A stretch of DNA of 37,426 bases. It comes from Bacteroidales bacterium. GTDB taxonomy: Bacteria > Bacteroidota > Bacteroidia > Bacteroidales > Muribaculaceae. Under the pieces are notes generated by a model. The model was not told the DNA's origin. It made no database searches and saw only the letters and a list, made by a program, of their open reading frames with translations. The stretch is taken from the NCBI GenBank assembly GCA_020859845.1, contig JAJBVL010000003.1, positions 1 to 37,426 on the forward strand, read 5' to 3'. The position numbers and the translations under genes are program-made. Shown piece after piece: positions 8,488 through 19,016 of the stretch; the stretch's first letter is position 1; the number at the start of each line of letters is the position of its first letter.

Positions 8488-11400
8488 TTATGGGAGGAGG
8501 GCCTCAGGACGACGGCGGAGGTAGTCGGCGCGCTGATCGTCGCCAATCTCGCCGATGGCAATGTAGCGCGCGTCGCGATGACCAAAGATAAAGCCCGTGG
8601 TGGAAGCCGTGGGATACATGGCTCCATGCTCCGTCAAGGTAATGCCTACTCCTTTATAGTCGACCACCGTGTCGACAAGAAACACCAGCGACTGGTCGGG
8701 CAGCGATGGATAACCAATGGCTGGTCGTATACCCTTTGATGGGTCGGGAAGCCCCCAGAGATTGGCGTTGACCTCGCGATGCATCCATTCGGTAGTGGCC
8801 TCGGCCAGACGGTCGGCGAGGCTTTGATAGAGGAGCGAGCGATAGTCCTCGCCTTGCTCTTTAAGCTCTTTGATGCGACGCGCCACGAGAGGATCAACCG
8901 TCACAGCAAAGATGCCCATCCAATCGGTCAGTTCTCCATTAGGGCCCACGGCATCGAGAACATCGGCTTGCGACTTGCGCGCTGTGTCGCGCTCGCCCTC
9001 CACTGGGGGTGTCTGCTGTCGTAGAGTAGGCACTGTATAAGTCGTCCCTTCATAGCTGAATAGTATATCATCGCCTCGGCGTCCTGCAGGTACGAGAACC
9101 ACTCGAGCTCTCATCTTGGCTTTTTTCGATGCTAAATAGTCGAGCAGTTGACCTGCTTCCTTATAGAGTTGCATGGCCTCGGCAGCCTTTTTGTGGGCCC
9201 CTTGGGGCTGCTGTGCAAGCCATTGAGCCCTACAGTGGTCGCACCCCTTCACATCATCTATTGAGGCCAAGGATGCATCAAGCCCCCAGGCCGAGAAGAA
9301 GGGACGCCAATTAATAAGAGGGCGCACTGCACCGACGGGAACTTCCAAGGTGTGAAGACCTGGATGCTTAGGGACAGGAGCCTTCCCCGTAGACTCGTAA
9401 GAGGGGGTTTTAGAACGTGCCTCGTCAAGCGTCAGCAATCCTGGACGTCCTGCATGGCGCTGACGCAGGCGCTCCTGCTCGCGACGCAGAGCATCCAAAG
9501 CCTCTTGACGAGTGGCAGGATTGAGAAATTTTTGGGCCACGATAGGAAGCATAGCAGCATCGCGAGTATACACCACTGGGCCTCCATAGCAAGGGGCTAT
9601 CTTCACAGCAGTGTGAAGAGCCGACGTTCCGGCCCCACCTATCATGAGAGGTATTCTCATGCCTTTACTCTCCATCAATCGGGCCACATGACACATCTCC
9701 TCGAGCGAAGGAGTGATAAGCCCGCTGAGGCCCACAAAATCGGCCTTCTCCGCGATGGCTTTGTCGACAATCTGCTCGCCAGGCACCATCACACCGAGGT
9801 CGATCATATCGTAGCCGTTGCAGCCCATCACCACGTCGACAATGTTCTTGCCTATATCATGCACGTCACCCTTCACGGTGGCAATCACCATCTTGGCTGC
9901 CGAGGCTCCACTTTGGGGCGAGGAGGCTTTTTCGGCTTCGATATAGGGTGTAAGATAATCCACGGCCTCCTTCATAATACGAGCGCTCTTGACCACCTGA
10001 GGAAGAAACATCTTCCCTTCACCAAAAAGCTCGCCCACGGTGTTCATCCCATTCATCAATGGACCATCCACTACGGCAAAGGCACTCCCCAACTCGGTGT
10101 GGGCTTGCTCAAGGGCCTCCACGAGGCCCGACGATGATCCGCGCACGATAAGACGCGAGATACGCTCGGAGGGAGTGGTCGCCTCTGCATCAGGAGCCGC
10201 AGTGGTCTGTTCATGGCCCTTGGCAGCGGCCTGCTCCTCTTTGATGCGAGCAGCTAGATCGATCATGCGGTCGGTGGCATCGGGCCGACGATTGAGAAGC
10301 ACATCGTCAAGAGCCTCTCGGAGTTCGTCGCTCAGTTGCCCAACGGGGATAAGAGCAGCCGCGTTGACGATGGCCATATCCATCCCGGCCGGGATGGCAT
10401 GGGAGAGAAAGAGGGCATGCATGGCCTCGCGCACGTAAGTGTTGCCACGGAAGGAGAATGAGAGATTGCTCAGGCCGCCACTCACCTTGGCATAGGGCAG
10501 ATGGGTCTTTATCCAGCGGGTGGCTTCTATGAAGTCGATGGCATAGGTGTTGTGGTCTTCGATGCCCGTGGCCACTGCCAGCACATTGGGGTCGAAGATG
10601 ATATCTTCGGGGGGAATGCCAGCCTCTGTGAGTAGCCGGTAAGCGCGCTGACACACGTCGATGCGGCGCTGAAGGGTGGCTGCTTGCCCTTCTTCGTCAA
10701 AGGCCATCACCACCATTGCAGCTCCCATGCGGTGGATATATCGTGCTTTCTTAAGGAATGTCTCTTCGCCCTCCTTGAGGCTTATAGAGTTGACTATGGG
10801 GCGACCCTGTATAAGCTTAAGAGCCTCTTGGATCACCTCCCACTTGGAGGAGTCAATCATGATGGGCACACGCGCCACAGCGGGCTCTGCACCGATTCGG
10901 GCCAGGAAACGATGCATCTCGGCCGTGGCATCGAGCATGGCATCGTCCATGTTGATGTCGACTACCTGAGCTCCGGCCTCTACCTGAGTAGAGGCTATTT
11001 CTACGGCTTCGTCAAGAGCACCTTCTTTGATGAGGCGCAGAAACTTGCGCGAGCCAGCCACATTACAGCGTTCGCCGATGTTGAGAAAGTTGCGTTCGGC
11101 CGTCACTGGACATGCCTCCAAACCTGCCAGCACAAGGTCGTGGCCTCTTTCGGGGATGGGTCGAGGGGCATAATGGCGAGAGGCTTCAGCGATGGCCCGT
11201 ATATGGGCTGGGGTGGTGCCACAACATCCACCCACGATATTGAGCTGGCCCCGCTCCATCATCTCTGACAGCACGCCTGCTGTCAACTCTGGCGTCTCGT
11301 CATATTCTCCCATGGCGTTGGGAAGACCAGCATTGGGATAGAGACACACTCCGCAGGGTATCGCCTGCAAAGCATCGATATAAGGTCTCATCCCCTCGGC

Positions 11401-12117
11401 GCCAAAGCCACAGTTGATGCCTATGGCCAGCGGCTCGGCATGAGCCACGGTGGCAACAAAAGCTTCAATGGTCTGACCAGCCAGGGTGCGTCCGCTTTCG
11501 GTGAGTGTCACCGACAAGATAAAGGGCACTTTGCGATCGTGGGCCTCCATAGCATCCTGCGCAGCTGCTATAGCCGCTTTGGCATTGAGGGAGTCAAAGA
11601 TGGTCTCCATCAACAGGAGGTCAACGCCACCCGAATTGGCTGGGTCGAGAAGAGCCTCAATCTGCTCGCGATATGCCTGATAAAGCTGGTCGAAGCCTAT
11701 AGCCTCGGTAGGATCGAGAAGGGCCATCGAAAGGCTCTTGCTCGTAGGACCTATGCTTCCTGCCACTAATGCTTTGCGCCCTGTCGACGCATAATACTCC
11801 TCCACAGCTTGACGCGCCAGCCCCACAGCGGCAGCGTTTATCGTTGCCACTTGGCCATCCATCTGATACTCCGCGAGCGACACACTGTTGGCACTGAAGG
11901 TACAGGTGGTGATAATATCAGCACCGGCATCGAGATACTGACGGTGGATGTCAAGAATCACCTCGGGATACGTCACCACGAGCAAATCGTTGCACCCCTT
12001 CAGGAGAGCATCCTTAGGGGTAAAACCTTCGCGATGAAAGTGCTCTTCAGAAAGGCCGAAGCGCTGTATCATGGTACCCATGGCACCATCGAGCACAAGA
12101 ATTTTGTCAAGAAGCAT
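8488..12117 (-). CDS. metH: Cobalamin-dependent methionine synthase
   Basis: A 1209-residue cytoplasmic enzyme that moves methyl from 5-methyltetrahydrofolate to homocysteine through B12; E. coli MetH has 1227 residues. Domains in order: the homocysteine-binding barrel with zinc ligands Cys236 (GINCGFG) and Cys298-Cys299 (GGCCGTTP); the pterin-binding barrel; the cobalamin cap and Rossmann domain with DVHDIGKN, whose His753 is the lower axial cobalt ligand; and the AdoMet-dependent reactivation domain at the C-terminus. The ATG at 12117 is preferred over an in-frame TTG two codons upstream. All five functions are fused and intact. It lies downstream of gap on the same strand, separated by a terminator. 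No cobalamin riboswitch fits in the short upstream gap. Confidence 0.96.
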   Translation of the reverse strand: MLLDKILVLDGAMGTMIQRFGLSEEHFHREGFTPKDALLKGCNDLLVVTYPEVILDIHRQYLDAGADIITTCTFSANSVSLAEYQMDGQVATINAAAVGLARQAVEEYYASTGRKALVAGSIGPTSKSLSMALLDPTEAIGFDQLYQAYREQIEALLDPANSGGVDLLLMETIFDSLNAKAAIAAAQDAMEAHDRKVPFILSVTLTESGRTLAGQTIEAFVATVAHAEPLAIGINCGFGAEGMRPYIDALQAIPCGVCLYPNAGLPNAMGEYDETPELTAGVLSEMMERGQLNIVGGCCGTTPAHIRAIAEASRHYAPRPIPERGHDLVLAGLEACPVTAERNFLNIGERCNVAGSRKFLRLIKEGALDEAVEIASTQVEAGAQVVDINMDDAMLDATAEMHRFLARIGAEPAVARVPIMIDSSKWEVIQEALKLIQGRPIVNSISLKEGEETFLKKARYIHRMGAAMVVMAFDEEGQAATLQRRIDVCQRAYRLLTEAGIPPEDIIFDPNVLAVATGIEDHNTYAIDFIEATRWIKTHLPYAKVSGGLSNLSFSFRGNTYVREAMHALFLSHAIPAGMDMAIVNAAALIPVGQLSDELREALDDVLLNRRPDATDRMIDLAARIKEEQAAAKGHEQTTAAPDAEATTPSERISRLIVRGSSSGLVEALEQAHTELGSAFAVVDGPLMNGMNTVGELFGEGKMFLPQVVKSARIMKEAVDYLTPYIEAEKASSPQSGASAAKMVIATVKGDVHDIGKNIVDVVMGCNGYDMIDLGVMVPGEQIVDKAIAEKADFVGLSGLITPSLEEMCHVARLMESKGMRIPLMIGGAGTSALHTAVKIAPCYGGPVVYTRDAAMLPIVAQKFLNPATRQEALDALRREQERLRQRHAGRPGLLTLDEARSKTPSYESTGKAPVPKHPGLHTLEVPVGAVRPLINWRPFFSAWGLDASLASIDDVKGCDHCRAQWLAQQPQGAHKKAAEAMQLYKEAGQLLDYLASKKAKMRARVVLVPAGRRGDDILFSYEGTTYTVPTLRQQTPPVEGERDTARKSQADVLDAVGPNGELTDWMGIFAVTVDPLVARRIKELKEQGEDYRSLLYQSLADRLAEATTEWMHREVNANLWGLPDPSKGIRPAIGYPSLPDQSLVFLVDTVVDYKGVGITLTEHGAMYPTASTTGFIFGHRDARYIAIGEIGDDQRADYLRRRPEALLP

Positions 12118-12169
12118 AGTCAAGGAGATAAAAATACTGACGTAAGTGGCTTAAGGGGAGTAAACATTG

Positions 12170-12210
12170 AAAAGACCCTACGCCCGCGTAGAGTGGGTGT
12201 AGGGTCTTTT
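12170..12210 (-). terminator. Terminator between gap and metH
   Basis: A perfect 12-bp stem, aaaagaccctac (12170-12181) paired with gtagggtctttt (12199-12210), ends in T-runs on both strands. It lies just past the gap stop codon, so it should end or reduce gap transcription before metH. The loop contains a second small palindrome (ctacgcccgcgtag, 12178-12191) that could form a competing fold. Confidence 0.85.
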
Positions 12211-12237
12211 GATAAGATTAGGGGTCGTAGACGGGGA

Positions 12238-13251
<1,014 letters not shown>

Positions 13252-13319
13252 TTAGATATAAAATATAATTGGGTTATGATGTGCCTAAGTTGGAATAGGG
13301 GTAGGTTAAGTTCGTGCCA

Positions 13320-13327
13320 CAAAAGTA
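13320..13327 (-). promoter_or_regulatory. Putative -7 box of gap
   Basis: Read on the minus strand, this is TACTTTTG, an exact TAnnTTTG. It sits 72 nt upstream of the gap ATG. No good TTG is seen about 20 nt further upstream, where the sequence is T-rich, so only the -7 element is supported. Confidence 0.45.
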
Positions 13328-13366
13328 ATGCTTTTTTCTTTAAATCCATAGCTTAGACCGAAAAAA

Positions 13367-13414
13367 ATTTTTTAAGAAGAAAAAAAGCTACAACGAACCT
13401 TATTCTTAAAAAAT
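13367..13414. repeat. AT-rich inverted repeat between gap and hypC
   Basis: A 12-bp perfect inverted repeat: attttttaagaa (13367-13378) and ttcttaaaaaat (13403-13414), with a 24-nt spacer. It lies in the 337-nt divergent region between gap and hypC. It may be a binding site or simply reflect AT-rich composition. The rest of this region (13249-13585) holds no gene that I can support. Confidence 0.45.
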
Positions 13415-13453
13415 ATTTAGGTGATGACCGAACCATCCATTGCTTAGGAGTGT

Positions 13454-13492
13454 TGACATTTGGAGGACATGTCCTCTTCTTTTCACATGTCA
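13454..13492. promoter_or_regulatory. Candidate operator upstream of the hydrogenase operon
   Basis: A perfect 14-bp palindrome, gaggacatgtcctc (13463-13476), is flanked by tgacat (13454-13459) and atgtca (13487-13492). The core acatgt occurs twice (13467-13472 and 13485-13490). The site lies about 110 nt before the hypC ATG. No TAnnTTTG box is visible between it and hypC, unlike the other operons here, so a dedicated activator or alternative sigma factor is plausible. The regulator is unknown. Confidence 0.45.
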
Positions 13493-13585
13493 CCATATTA
13501 CTCATCACTTTTAATTCTTTTCTCAACAGCAATAATGTTTTCTTTATTCAACGCATCTCTCTAACCCTCAAAAATCCTTATAGCC

Positions 13586-13855
13586 ATGTGTCTCGCAGTA
13601 CCCGGACGAATAGAAGATTTCACGTGTGAGGAGCCTTTCAAGATGGCTCTGGTCGACTTCTGTGGTGTGAAGCGTGAAGTGTGTCTCGACACCGTCGACG
13701 ATGCCAAAGTGGGCGATTATGTAGTGGCTCATGCTGGCGTAGCCATCTCAGTGATGGACGAAGCCACCGCTCAAGAGACTATCAACGACCTTGAGGAGAT
13801 GGCCCGCTATCGCGATGAACAGTTATCATCCCCTTCCGAACTATGGCTCCCATAG
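13586..13855 (+). CDS. hypC: Hydrogenase maturation chaperone HypC
   Basis: An 89-residue cytoplasmic chaperone that binds HypD and the hydrogenase large-subunit precursor and carries the Fe(CN)2CO moiety. It starts with MCLAVPG, where Cys2 is the essential iron-binding residue exposed after Met removal. The conserved AHAGVAI lies in the second half. Length is typical. It is first in the hydrogenase operon, and its 3' end overlaps hypD by 13 nt, which suggests translational coupling of the two partners. Confidence 0.95.
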   Translation: MCLAVPGRIEDFTCEEPFKMALVDFCGVKREVCLDTVDDAKVGDYVVAHAGVAISVMDEATAQETINDLEEMARYRDEQLSSPSELWLP

Positions 13856-14985
13856 ATGGCCATAGCCTCAATCCTACTCATCATCTGCTGGGGGAAGCCT
13901 CTACCTATCGCGACCCTCAAGCTATGCATGTCCTCGTGGAGCGCCTCCACGCCGTAGCCACGCGCCCGTGGAGGATTATGGAGGTGTGTGGCGGTCAGAC
14001 GTTTACCTTGTCGCGCTATCGGCTGGAAGAGCTCCTACCCTCTGGCATAAGGATGATCCATGGGCCTGGGTGTCCTGTATGCGTCACTCCCGCCGCTACC
14101 ATCGATACCGCCATCGCTTTGGCTCAGCGACCCGAGGTGACGCTCTGCTCTTTTGGCGACATGCTGAGAGTGCCGGGCAGCAACGGCTCACTGCTGCGAG
14201 CCAAAGCAGCTGGCGCCGACATCAGGCTGCTATATTCGCCCCTGGAGGCCCTGCGCCTCGCTCAGGAGATGCCAGAGCGCGAGGTGGTGTTTTTTGCCAT
14301 CGGTTTTGAGACAACGATGCCAGCCTATTGCATAATGGCCGAGAAAGCCGTGGCGCTGGGTCTTACCAACCTCTCGCTCTTGACCTCGCTCTTCACAGTG
14401 CCTGCGGCTGTGCGCGCAGTGGTCACCGACCCCGCATGTCAGGTGGATGCTCTGCTGGCCGCTGGCCATGTATGTGCAGTGATGGGAGTAGAGCCCTATG
14501 AGGCCTTGAGCCGCGAGCTCGGTATGCCTATTGTCATCACCGGTTTTGAGCCAGTAGACATGCTGCTGGGAATCCTGCGAGCCACCGAGATGCTGGAGCA
14601 AGGAGCCACGGGGGTGGTCAACGCTTATGGCCGCGTGGTGCATCACCAGGGCACTCTTCAGGCCTCCGCTGCCATCCGGCGGGTGATGGAGCCTTGCGAT
14701 GCCTATTGGCGAGGTCTCGGACTGTTGAAAAATAGTGGCATGAAACTACGAAAGGAATATGAACAAGTAGACGCATGGCGTCGTTACAATATTAACATCG
14801 ATTCACAATCAGCGATGGGTTGCAGAACTGAGGGTGAAGACGCGTGTATAGCACACTTGATAATGAAAGGATTGCGGCTTCCCAAGGATTGTCCCAACTT
14901 TGGGCACCGTTGTCGTCCTGATAGCCCCGTGGGGGCTCCGATGGTCTCCAACGAGGGCGTCTGCGCCGCCTATTTTAAATCATAA
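13843..14985 (+). CDS. hypD: Hydrogenase maturation protein HypD
   Basis: A 380-residue Fe-S scaffold on which the Fe(CN)2CO cofactor is assembled with HypC. It has the conserved MEVCGGQT (Cys49) and GPGCPVC (Cys77, Cys80), which correspond to the redox-active and iron-binding cysteines. The C-terminal cysteine-rich region (MGCRTEGEDAC, CPNFGHRC, NEGVC) holds the [4Fe-4S] ligands. It is slightly longer than the usual 360-375 residues, with the extra at the N-terminus. The ATG at 13843 lies inside the hypC end; the next gene, hypE, begins 24 nt downstream. Confidence 0.95.
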   Translation: MAPIDGHSLNPTHHLLGEASTYRDPQAMHVLVERLHAVATRPWRIMEVCGGQTFTLSRYRLEELLPSGIRMIHGPGCPVCVTPAATIDTAIALAQRPEVTLCSFGDMLRVPGSNGSLLRAKAAGADIRLLYSPLEALRLAQEMPEREVVFFAIGFETTMPAYCIMAEKAVALGLTNLSLLTSLFTVPAAVRAVVTDPACQVDALLAAGHVCAVMGVEPYEALSRELGMPIVITGFEPVDMLLGILRATEMLEQGATGVVNAYGRVVHHQGTLQASAAIRRVMEPCDAYWRGLGLLKNSGMKLRKEYEQVDAWRRYNINIDSQSAMGCRTEGEDACIAHLIMKGLRLPKDCPNFGHRCRPDSPVGAPMVSNEGVCAAYFKS

Positions 14986-15009
14986 CCCAACACCCATTAC
15001 CCATTTACT

Positions 15010-16047
15010 ATGCTATCTTGTCCGATACCAGATAATCTGCCTGCTGCCGTGGAGCTTGCTCATGGCGGAGGCGGCCTCTTGACCTCTCAACTTATCCACC
15101 AAGTTTTTGACCATTACTTCCACAACGACATATTGGCCACTTACCATGATGGTGCGATCCTTCCAGCCATGGGCGAGAGGATAGCGATGAGCACCGACAC
15201 GTTTGTGGTCACTCCCCTTTTCTTCCCTGGAGGAAATATTGGCGACTTGGCCATTAACGGCACCGTCAACGACATCCTTTGCTGCGGCGCCACACCGCGC
15301 TATCTCTCAGCGGCCTTCGTCATCGAAGAGGGAATGAAGATCGACGACCTATGCAAGATAGCTGCCGCTATGGCGGCGGCTGCTAAGGAAGCCGAAGTGG
15401 AGATAGTGACTGGCGACACGAAGGTGGTGGAGCGTGGCCGTTGTGACGGTGTGTATATCAACACTACTGGCATTGGCATCGTGCCTCCCAACCTGTGGCT
15501 CGATCCTTCAAGCCTTAAGCCTGGCGACGCCATCATTCTGACAGGCCCCATCGGCAACCATGGAATGGCTATCATGACACAGCGCGAGGGCCTCAAGATG
15601 ACCTCCGAGATAAAGAGCGATAGCGCATCGCTGGGCGACATCGTCCATGCTCTGCTGAGAGTAGTGGATCTGAGGGTGCTCCGCGATCCTACTCGCGGAG
15701 GTCTGGCAGCCACGCTCAACGAGCTTGCCGAGGCATCGGGAGTCAACATCACTATAGAAGAGACAGCGATACCGCTGCGCGAAGATGTGCGCACAGCTTG
15801 CGACCTACTGGGCCTCGATCCGCTCCACGTGGCCAACGAAGGGATAATGGTGGCAGTAGTTCCCGCCGACCAAGCAGCTACGGCCTTAGAGGCCGTGAAG
15901 CGTTCGGCCCACGGTGCAGAGGCTGCCATCATCGGCACGGTAGAGGCTCCTGACCCGCAAGGCGCTAAGGTGTGGCTGCGTCTCCCCTACGGCAATCGGC
16001 GACGTGTGGAGCAGATGAGAGGAGAGCAGCTCCCCCGTATCTGCTAA
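15010..16047 (+). CDS. hypE: Hydrogenase maturation protein HypE
   Basis: A 345-residue ATP-dependent dehydratase of the PurM/AIR-synthase superfamily. It converts the carbamoyl group that HypF puts on its C-terminal cysteine into a thiocyanate, the source of the CN ligands. The glycine-rich ELAHGGGG motif is near residue 20, and the protein ends exactly in PRIC with Cys345 last, as required. The substrate-loop motif RDPTRGG is present near residue 220. HypF, its partner, is encoded separately at 27453. Confidence 0.96.
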   Translation: MLSCPIPDNLPAAVELAHGGGGLLTSQLIHQVFDHYFHNDILATYHDGAILPAMGERIAMSTDTFVVTPLFFPGGNIGDLAINGTVNDILCCGATPRYLSAAFVIEEGMKIDDLCKIAAAMAAAAKEAEVEIVTGDTKVVERGRCDGVYINTTGIGIVPPNLWLDPSSLKPGDAIILTGPIGNHGMAIMTQREGLKMTSEIKSDSASLGDIVHALLRVVDLRVLRDPTRGGLAATLNELAEASGVNITIEETAIPLREDVRTACDLLGLDPLHVANEGIMVAVVPADQAATALEAVKRSAHGAEAAIIGTVEAPDPQGAKVWLRLPYGNRRRVEQMRGEQLPRIC

Positions 16048-16112
16048 AGCCCCCTCATCTTTGACTCTTTACCTCTTTAATTCTCTAAGTATCAATAAAT
16101 ACTCTTAAATAT

Positions 16113-17213
16113 ATGGCCACTATTTACGAAGAACTAAAAGCTAAGGGCTACACCCGACGTGAGTTCCTAAAGTTTTGCGGCATCATGGCAGCCATGATGG
16201 GCCTACAAAAGACTGGAGCGGCTCAGATAGTAGAAGCCCTTGAGACTAAGCCTCGCGTACACGTGATATGGGATCACTTCCAGGAATGTACGTGCTGTAG
16301 CGAATCATTCATTCGCGCCTCCCATCCGCTGGTGGGAAAAATCCTGCTCGAGCTTATATCGCTCGACTACGACGACACTCTGATGGCTGCCAGTGGATAT
16401 GTGGCTGAGGCCAACAAAGAGGGTGCCATAAAGGACAACTATGGCAAATACATCCTCTGCGTGGAGGGCGCTATCCCCACCGGTAGCTATGGCTACTGCA
16501 CCTTGGCTGGCACATCGGCTCTCGACAGCTTTAAGCACGACGCCGAGGGAGCAGCTGCTATCATCGCTTGGGGCAATTGTGCCTGCTCTGGATGTATCCA
16601 AGCTGCCCACCCCAATCCCACGGGAGCCAAGCCCGTGCATAAGCTTATCAGTGGCAAGCCCATCATCAATGTGCAAGGCTGCCCTCCCATAGCCGATGTG
16701 ATGGCGGGAGTGATAGTCTATTATACTACCTTTGAGCGGCTCCCAGAGCTCGACAATATGGGGCGTCCAAAGATGTTTTACAAGGACCGTATCCACGACA
16801 CCTGCTATCGCCGCGCCTTCTACGACGCCGGCCTCTTCGTGCAGAGTTTCGACGACGAAAACGCTAAGCGTGGCTACTGCCTTTACTATATGGGTTGCAA
16901 GGGGCCTAATACGTTTAATTCCTGCGGCGTGCTGCGATGGAACGACTGTATCAGCTACCCGATACAGAGCGGCCATCCCTGCATTGGATGTGCCGAGCCA
17001 GGATATTTTGACCAAGAGCCCTTCTATCAACACATTCCTTCGGTGCATGGCATAGGTATTGAGGCCACAGCCGACAAGATTGGCGCCGCCGCTGCTGTGG
17101 CCACCTTGGCAGGCATCTCAATCCACGCCGTGGTCACCAATATCCAGAAGCGTAAACTTATCCAAAACAGTGGGGACTTCCCCGTAACACCCGACGAAGT
17201 AGATGGAAACTAG
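16113..17213 (+). CDS. hyaA: [NiFe] hydrogenase small subunit, O2-tolerant type
   Basis: A 366-residue Fe-S subunit of a membrane-bound uptake hydrogenase. The N-terminus has a twin-arginine signal (TRREFLKFCG, Arg15-Arg16), and the mature chain begins near LETKPRVHV, as in E. coli HyaA. Proximal-cluster cysteines: Cys59, Cys61, Cys62 (ECTCCSES), Cys156, Cys161 (NCACSGC) and Cys190 (GCPP). This six-Cys set is that of the [4Fe-3S] cluster of O2-tolerant group 1d enzymes; standard enzymes have Gly at the Cys61 and Cys161 positions. Cys158 is an extra cysteine. Medial and distal ligands (IHDTCYRR, CLYYMGC, HPCIGC) are present. A C-terminal hydrophobic helix (about residues 322-345) anchors it to the membrane. 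Its end overlaps hyaB by 11 nt. Confidence 0.96.
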   Translation: MATIYEELKAKGYTRREFLKFCGIMAAMMGLQKTGAAQIVEALETKPRVHVIWDHFQECTCCSESFIRASHPLVGKILLELISLDYDDTLMAASGYVAEANKEGAIKDNYGKYILCVEGAIPTGSYGYCTLAGTSALDSFKHDAEGAAAIIAWGNCACSGCIQAAHPNPTGAKPVHKLISGKPIINVQGCPPIADVMAGVIVYYTTFERLPELDNMGRPKMFYKDRIHDTCYRRAFYDAGLFVQSFDDENAKRGYCLYYMGCKGPNTFNSCGVLRWNDCISYPIQSGHPCIGCAEPGYFDQEPFYQHIPSVHGIGIEATADKIGAAAAVATLAGISIHAVVTNIQKRKLIQNSGDFPVTPDEVDGN

Positions 17214-19014
17214 AGTGGTAGTAGACCCCGTAACCCGTATCGAGGGCCATCTCCGCATGGAAGCGGTGGTGAAAGACGGTGTGATAACGCAGGCTTACAG
17301 CACGGGCACGATGGTGCGTGGCATCGAGATTATCGTCAAGGACCGCGACCCCCGCGACGTGTGGGCTTTTGTGATGCGCGTGTGTGGCGTATGTACGTCG
17401 ATGCACGGCCTGGCATCTGTGCGTTGTATTGAGAATGCGCTTGGCATAGAGGTGCCAAACAATGCTGAGATGGTGCGCAACTTGATGCTTGGCACCCTCC
17501 AGAGCCGCGACCATTTGGTCCACTTCTACCATCTGGACGCTCTCGACTGGGTGGATATCGTAGGAGCCCTCAAGGGCGACCCCGCCGAGGCGGCTCAGAT
17601 AGCTCAGAGCCTCAACCCCCTCAACCCCAACTATACCGAATGGGGCGAAAACTCGCCTGGCTACTTTGCCGACGTGAAGAAGAGAGTGAAAAAGTTTGTG
17701 GAAGCCAATCCCACCAACAACCTCTTCTCCACCAACCGCTGGTGTTGGGGTTCGAAGATGTATAAGTTGCCCCCAGCCGTCAACCTCATCGGCGTGGCCC
17801 ACTATCTGCAGGCACTTGACTTCCAGAAGGAGATATGCAAGATACAGACCATCTTTGGCGGCAAGAACCCTCATCCCAACTATCTGGTAGGCGGTATGGC
17901 CTGCGCCATCAATATGCAGGATCCCAACGCCATCAACATGGCACGCCTCAACTTTGTCAACGAGATAACGCAGAAGATCAACTCCTTTGCCAATCAGGTG
18001 TATCTCCCCGACGCTATCGCCATCTTGGCGTTCTATCCCGAATGGACCCAGATTGGTGGAGGCCTGCGCAACTATCTGGCCTATGGCGATTATCCTATGA
18101 CCCACTTTGGCGACACCGACTCTTATCTCCAAGGACGTGGCATAGTGCTCGACCGCGACTTGAGCCATGTGGAGGAGTTTGACCCAACGGCGCTCGACGG
18201 CCTGCAAGAGTTTGTCAACAACGCCTGGTATAAATACTCCGTAGGTAAGGACAAAGGCCTCCATCCATCAATTGGCGAGACAATCCTCGACTACACAGGC
18301 CCCACCGAACACTTTGACTGGCTCGACGGCGACAAGCCATACAGCTGGATTAAGACTCCTCGCTACAAGGGGATGCCAATGGAGGTGGGTCCGCTGGCCC
18401 GCTTCGCCGTAGACTATGCTCGCGGCAATGAAGAGACCCGCGAACTGGGCAACAAAGCGGTGGCTACGCTGAGCCAACTGGCCAACAAGTTTAATGGTCG
18501 TGACTGCGGCGTGACGCTCGACTCGATGTTCTCCACCGCTGGTCGCATCCTGGCGCGCGCCATCGACGCTGTAGAGGCTGCTGGATACATGACAAAGTGT
18601 TACAACCAGCTCATCTCCAACATCAAGGCTGGCGACGAAGAGATGTTTAACGGCTCTAAGTGGCAGCCCGATAGTTGGCCCAGCTATTGCCAAGGCTACA
18701 GTCTCAACGAAGCTCCACGCGGCGCCTTGGCCCACTACGCCACCATCCACAACAAGAAAATCTCCAACTACCAAATGGTGGTGCCCACCACTTGGAACGC
18801 CTCTCCGCGCGACCCCATGGATCAGCATTCAGCCTTTGAAGCCTCCGTGATAGGCACTCCTGTGGCAGGCTATGCCGCAGATAGCGCAGAGATGGCTCTT
18901 AGCATCGTCAGGACCCTCCACTCGTTTGACCCTTGTATGGCCTGCGCCGTCCATCTCTACGACGAGAACGGGACAGTGGTTCATAAGATAGAACTAAAAC
19001 CTAATGAGCTATAG
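17203..19014 (+). CDS. hyaB: [NiFe] hydrogenase large subunit
   Basis: A 603-residue catalytic subunit that holds the NiFe(CN)2CO site and oxidises H2 in the periplasm, carried out together with the Tat-tagged small subunit. The L1 motif RVCGVCTSMH supplies Cys61 and Cys64, and the L2 motif DPCMACAVH supplies Cys578 and Cys581. After His584 there is a 19-residue tail (585-603) that HyaD should remove after nickel insertion. All four metal-binding cysteines are present. It overlaps hyaA by 11 nt and is followed after 2 nt by hyaC. Best matched to the E. coli Hyd-1 family by order and motifs. Confidence 0.97.
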   Translation: METRVVVDPVTRIEGHLRMEAVVKDGVITQAYSTGTMVRGIEIIVKDRDPRDVWAFVMRVCGVCTSMHGLASVRCIENALGIEVPNNAEMVRNLMLGTLQSRDHLVHFYHLDALDWVDIVGALKGDPAEAAQIAQSLNPLNPNYTEWGENSPGYFADVKKRVKKFVEANPTNNLFSTNRWCWGSKMYKLPPAVNLIGVAHYLQALDFQKEICKIQTIFGGKNPHPNYLVGGMACAINMQDPNAINMARLNFVNEITQKINSFANQVYLPDAIAILAFYPEWTQIGGGLRNYLAYGDYPMTHFGDTDSYLQGRGIVLDRDLSHVEEFDPTALDGLQEFVNNAWYKYSVGKDKGLHPSIGETILDYTGPTEHFDWLDGDKPYSWIKTPRYKGMPMEVGPLARFAVDYARGNEETRELGNKAVATLSQLANKFNGRDCGVTLDSMFSTAGRILARAIDAVEAAGYMTKCYNQLISNIKAGDEEMFNGSKWQPDSWPSYCQGYSLNEAPRGALAHYATIHNKKISNYQMVVPTTWNASPRDPMDQHSAFEASVIGTPVAGYAADSAEMALSIVRTLHSFDPCMACAVHLYDENGTVVHKIELKPNEL

Positions 19015-19016
19015 CT

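Noticed and set aside
12124..12169. Possible cobalamin riboswitch upstream of metH
   Set aside because: Only about 50 nt lie between the start codon and the gap terminator, too short for this riboswitch.
13453..13458. TTGACA, resembling an E. coli sigma-70 -35 box upstream of hypC
   Set aside because: No matching -10 at the right distance, and Bacteroidota use a different consensus.
16088..16103. Small inverted repeat agtat/atact just before hyaA
   Set aside because: Only five AT-rich base pairs; expected often by chance.
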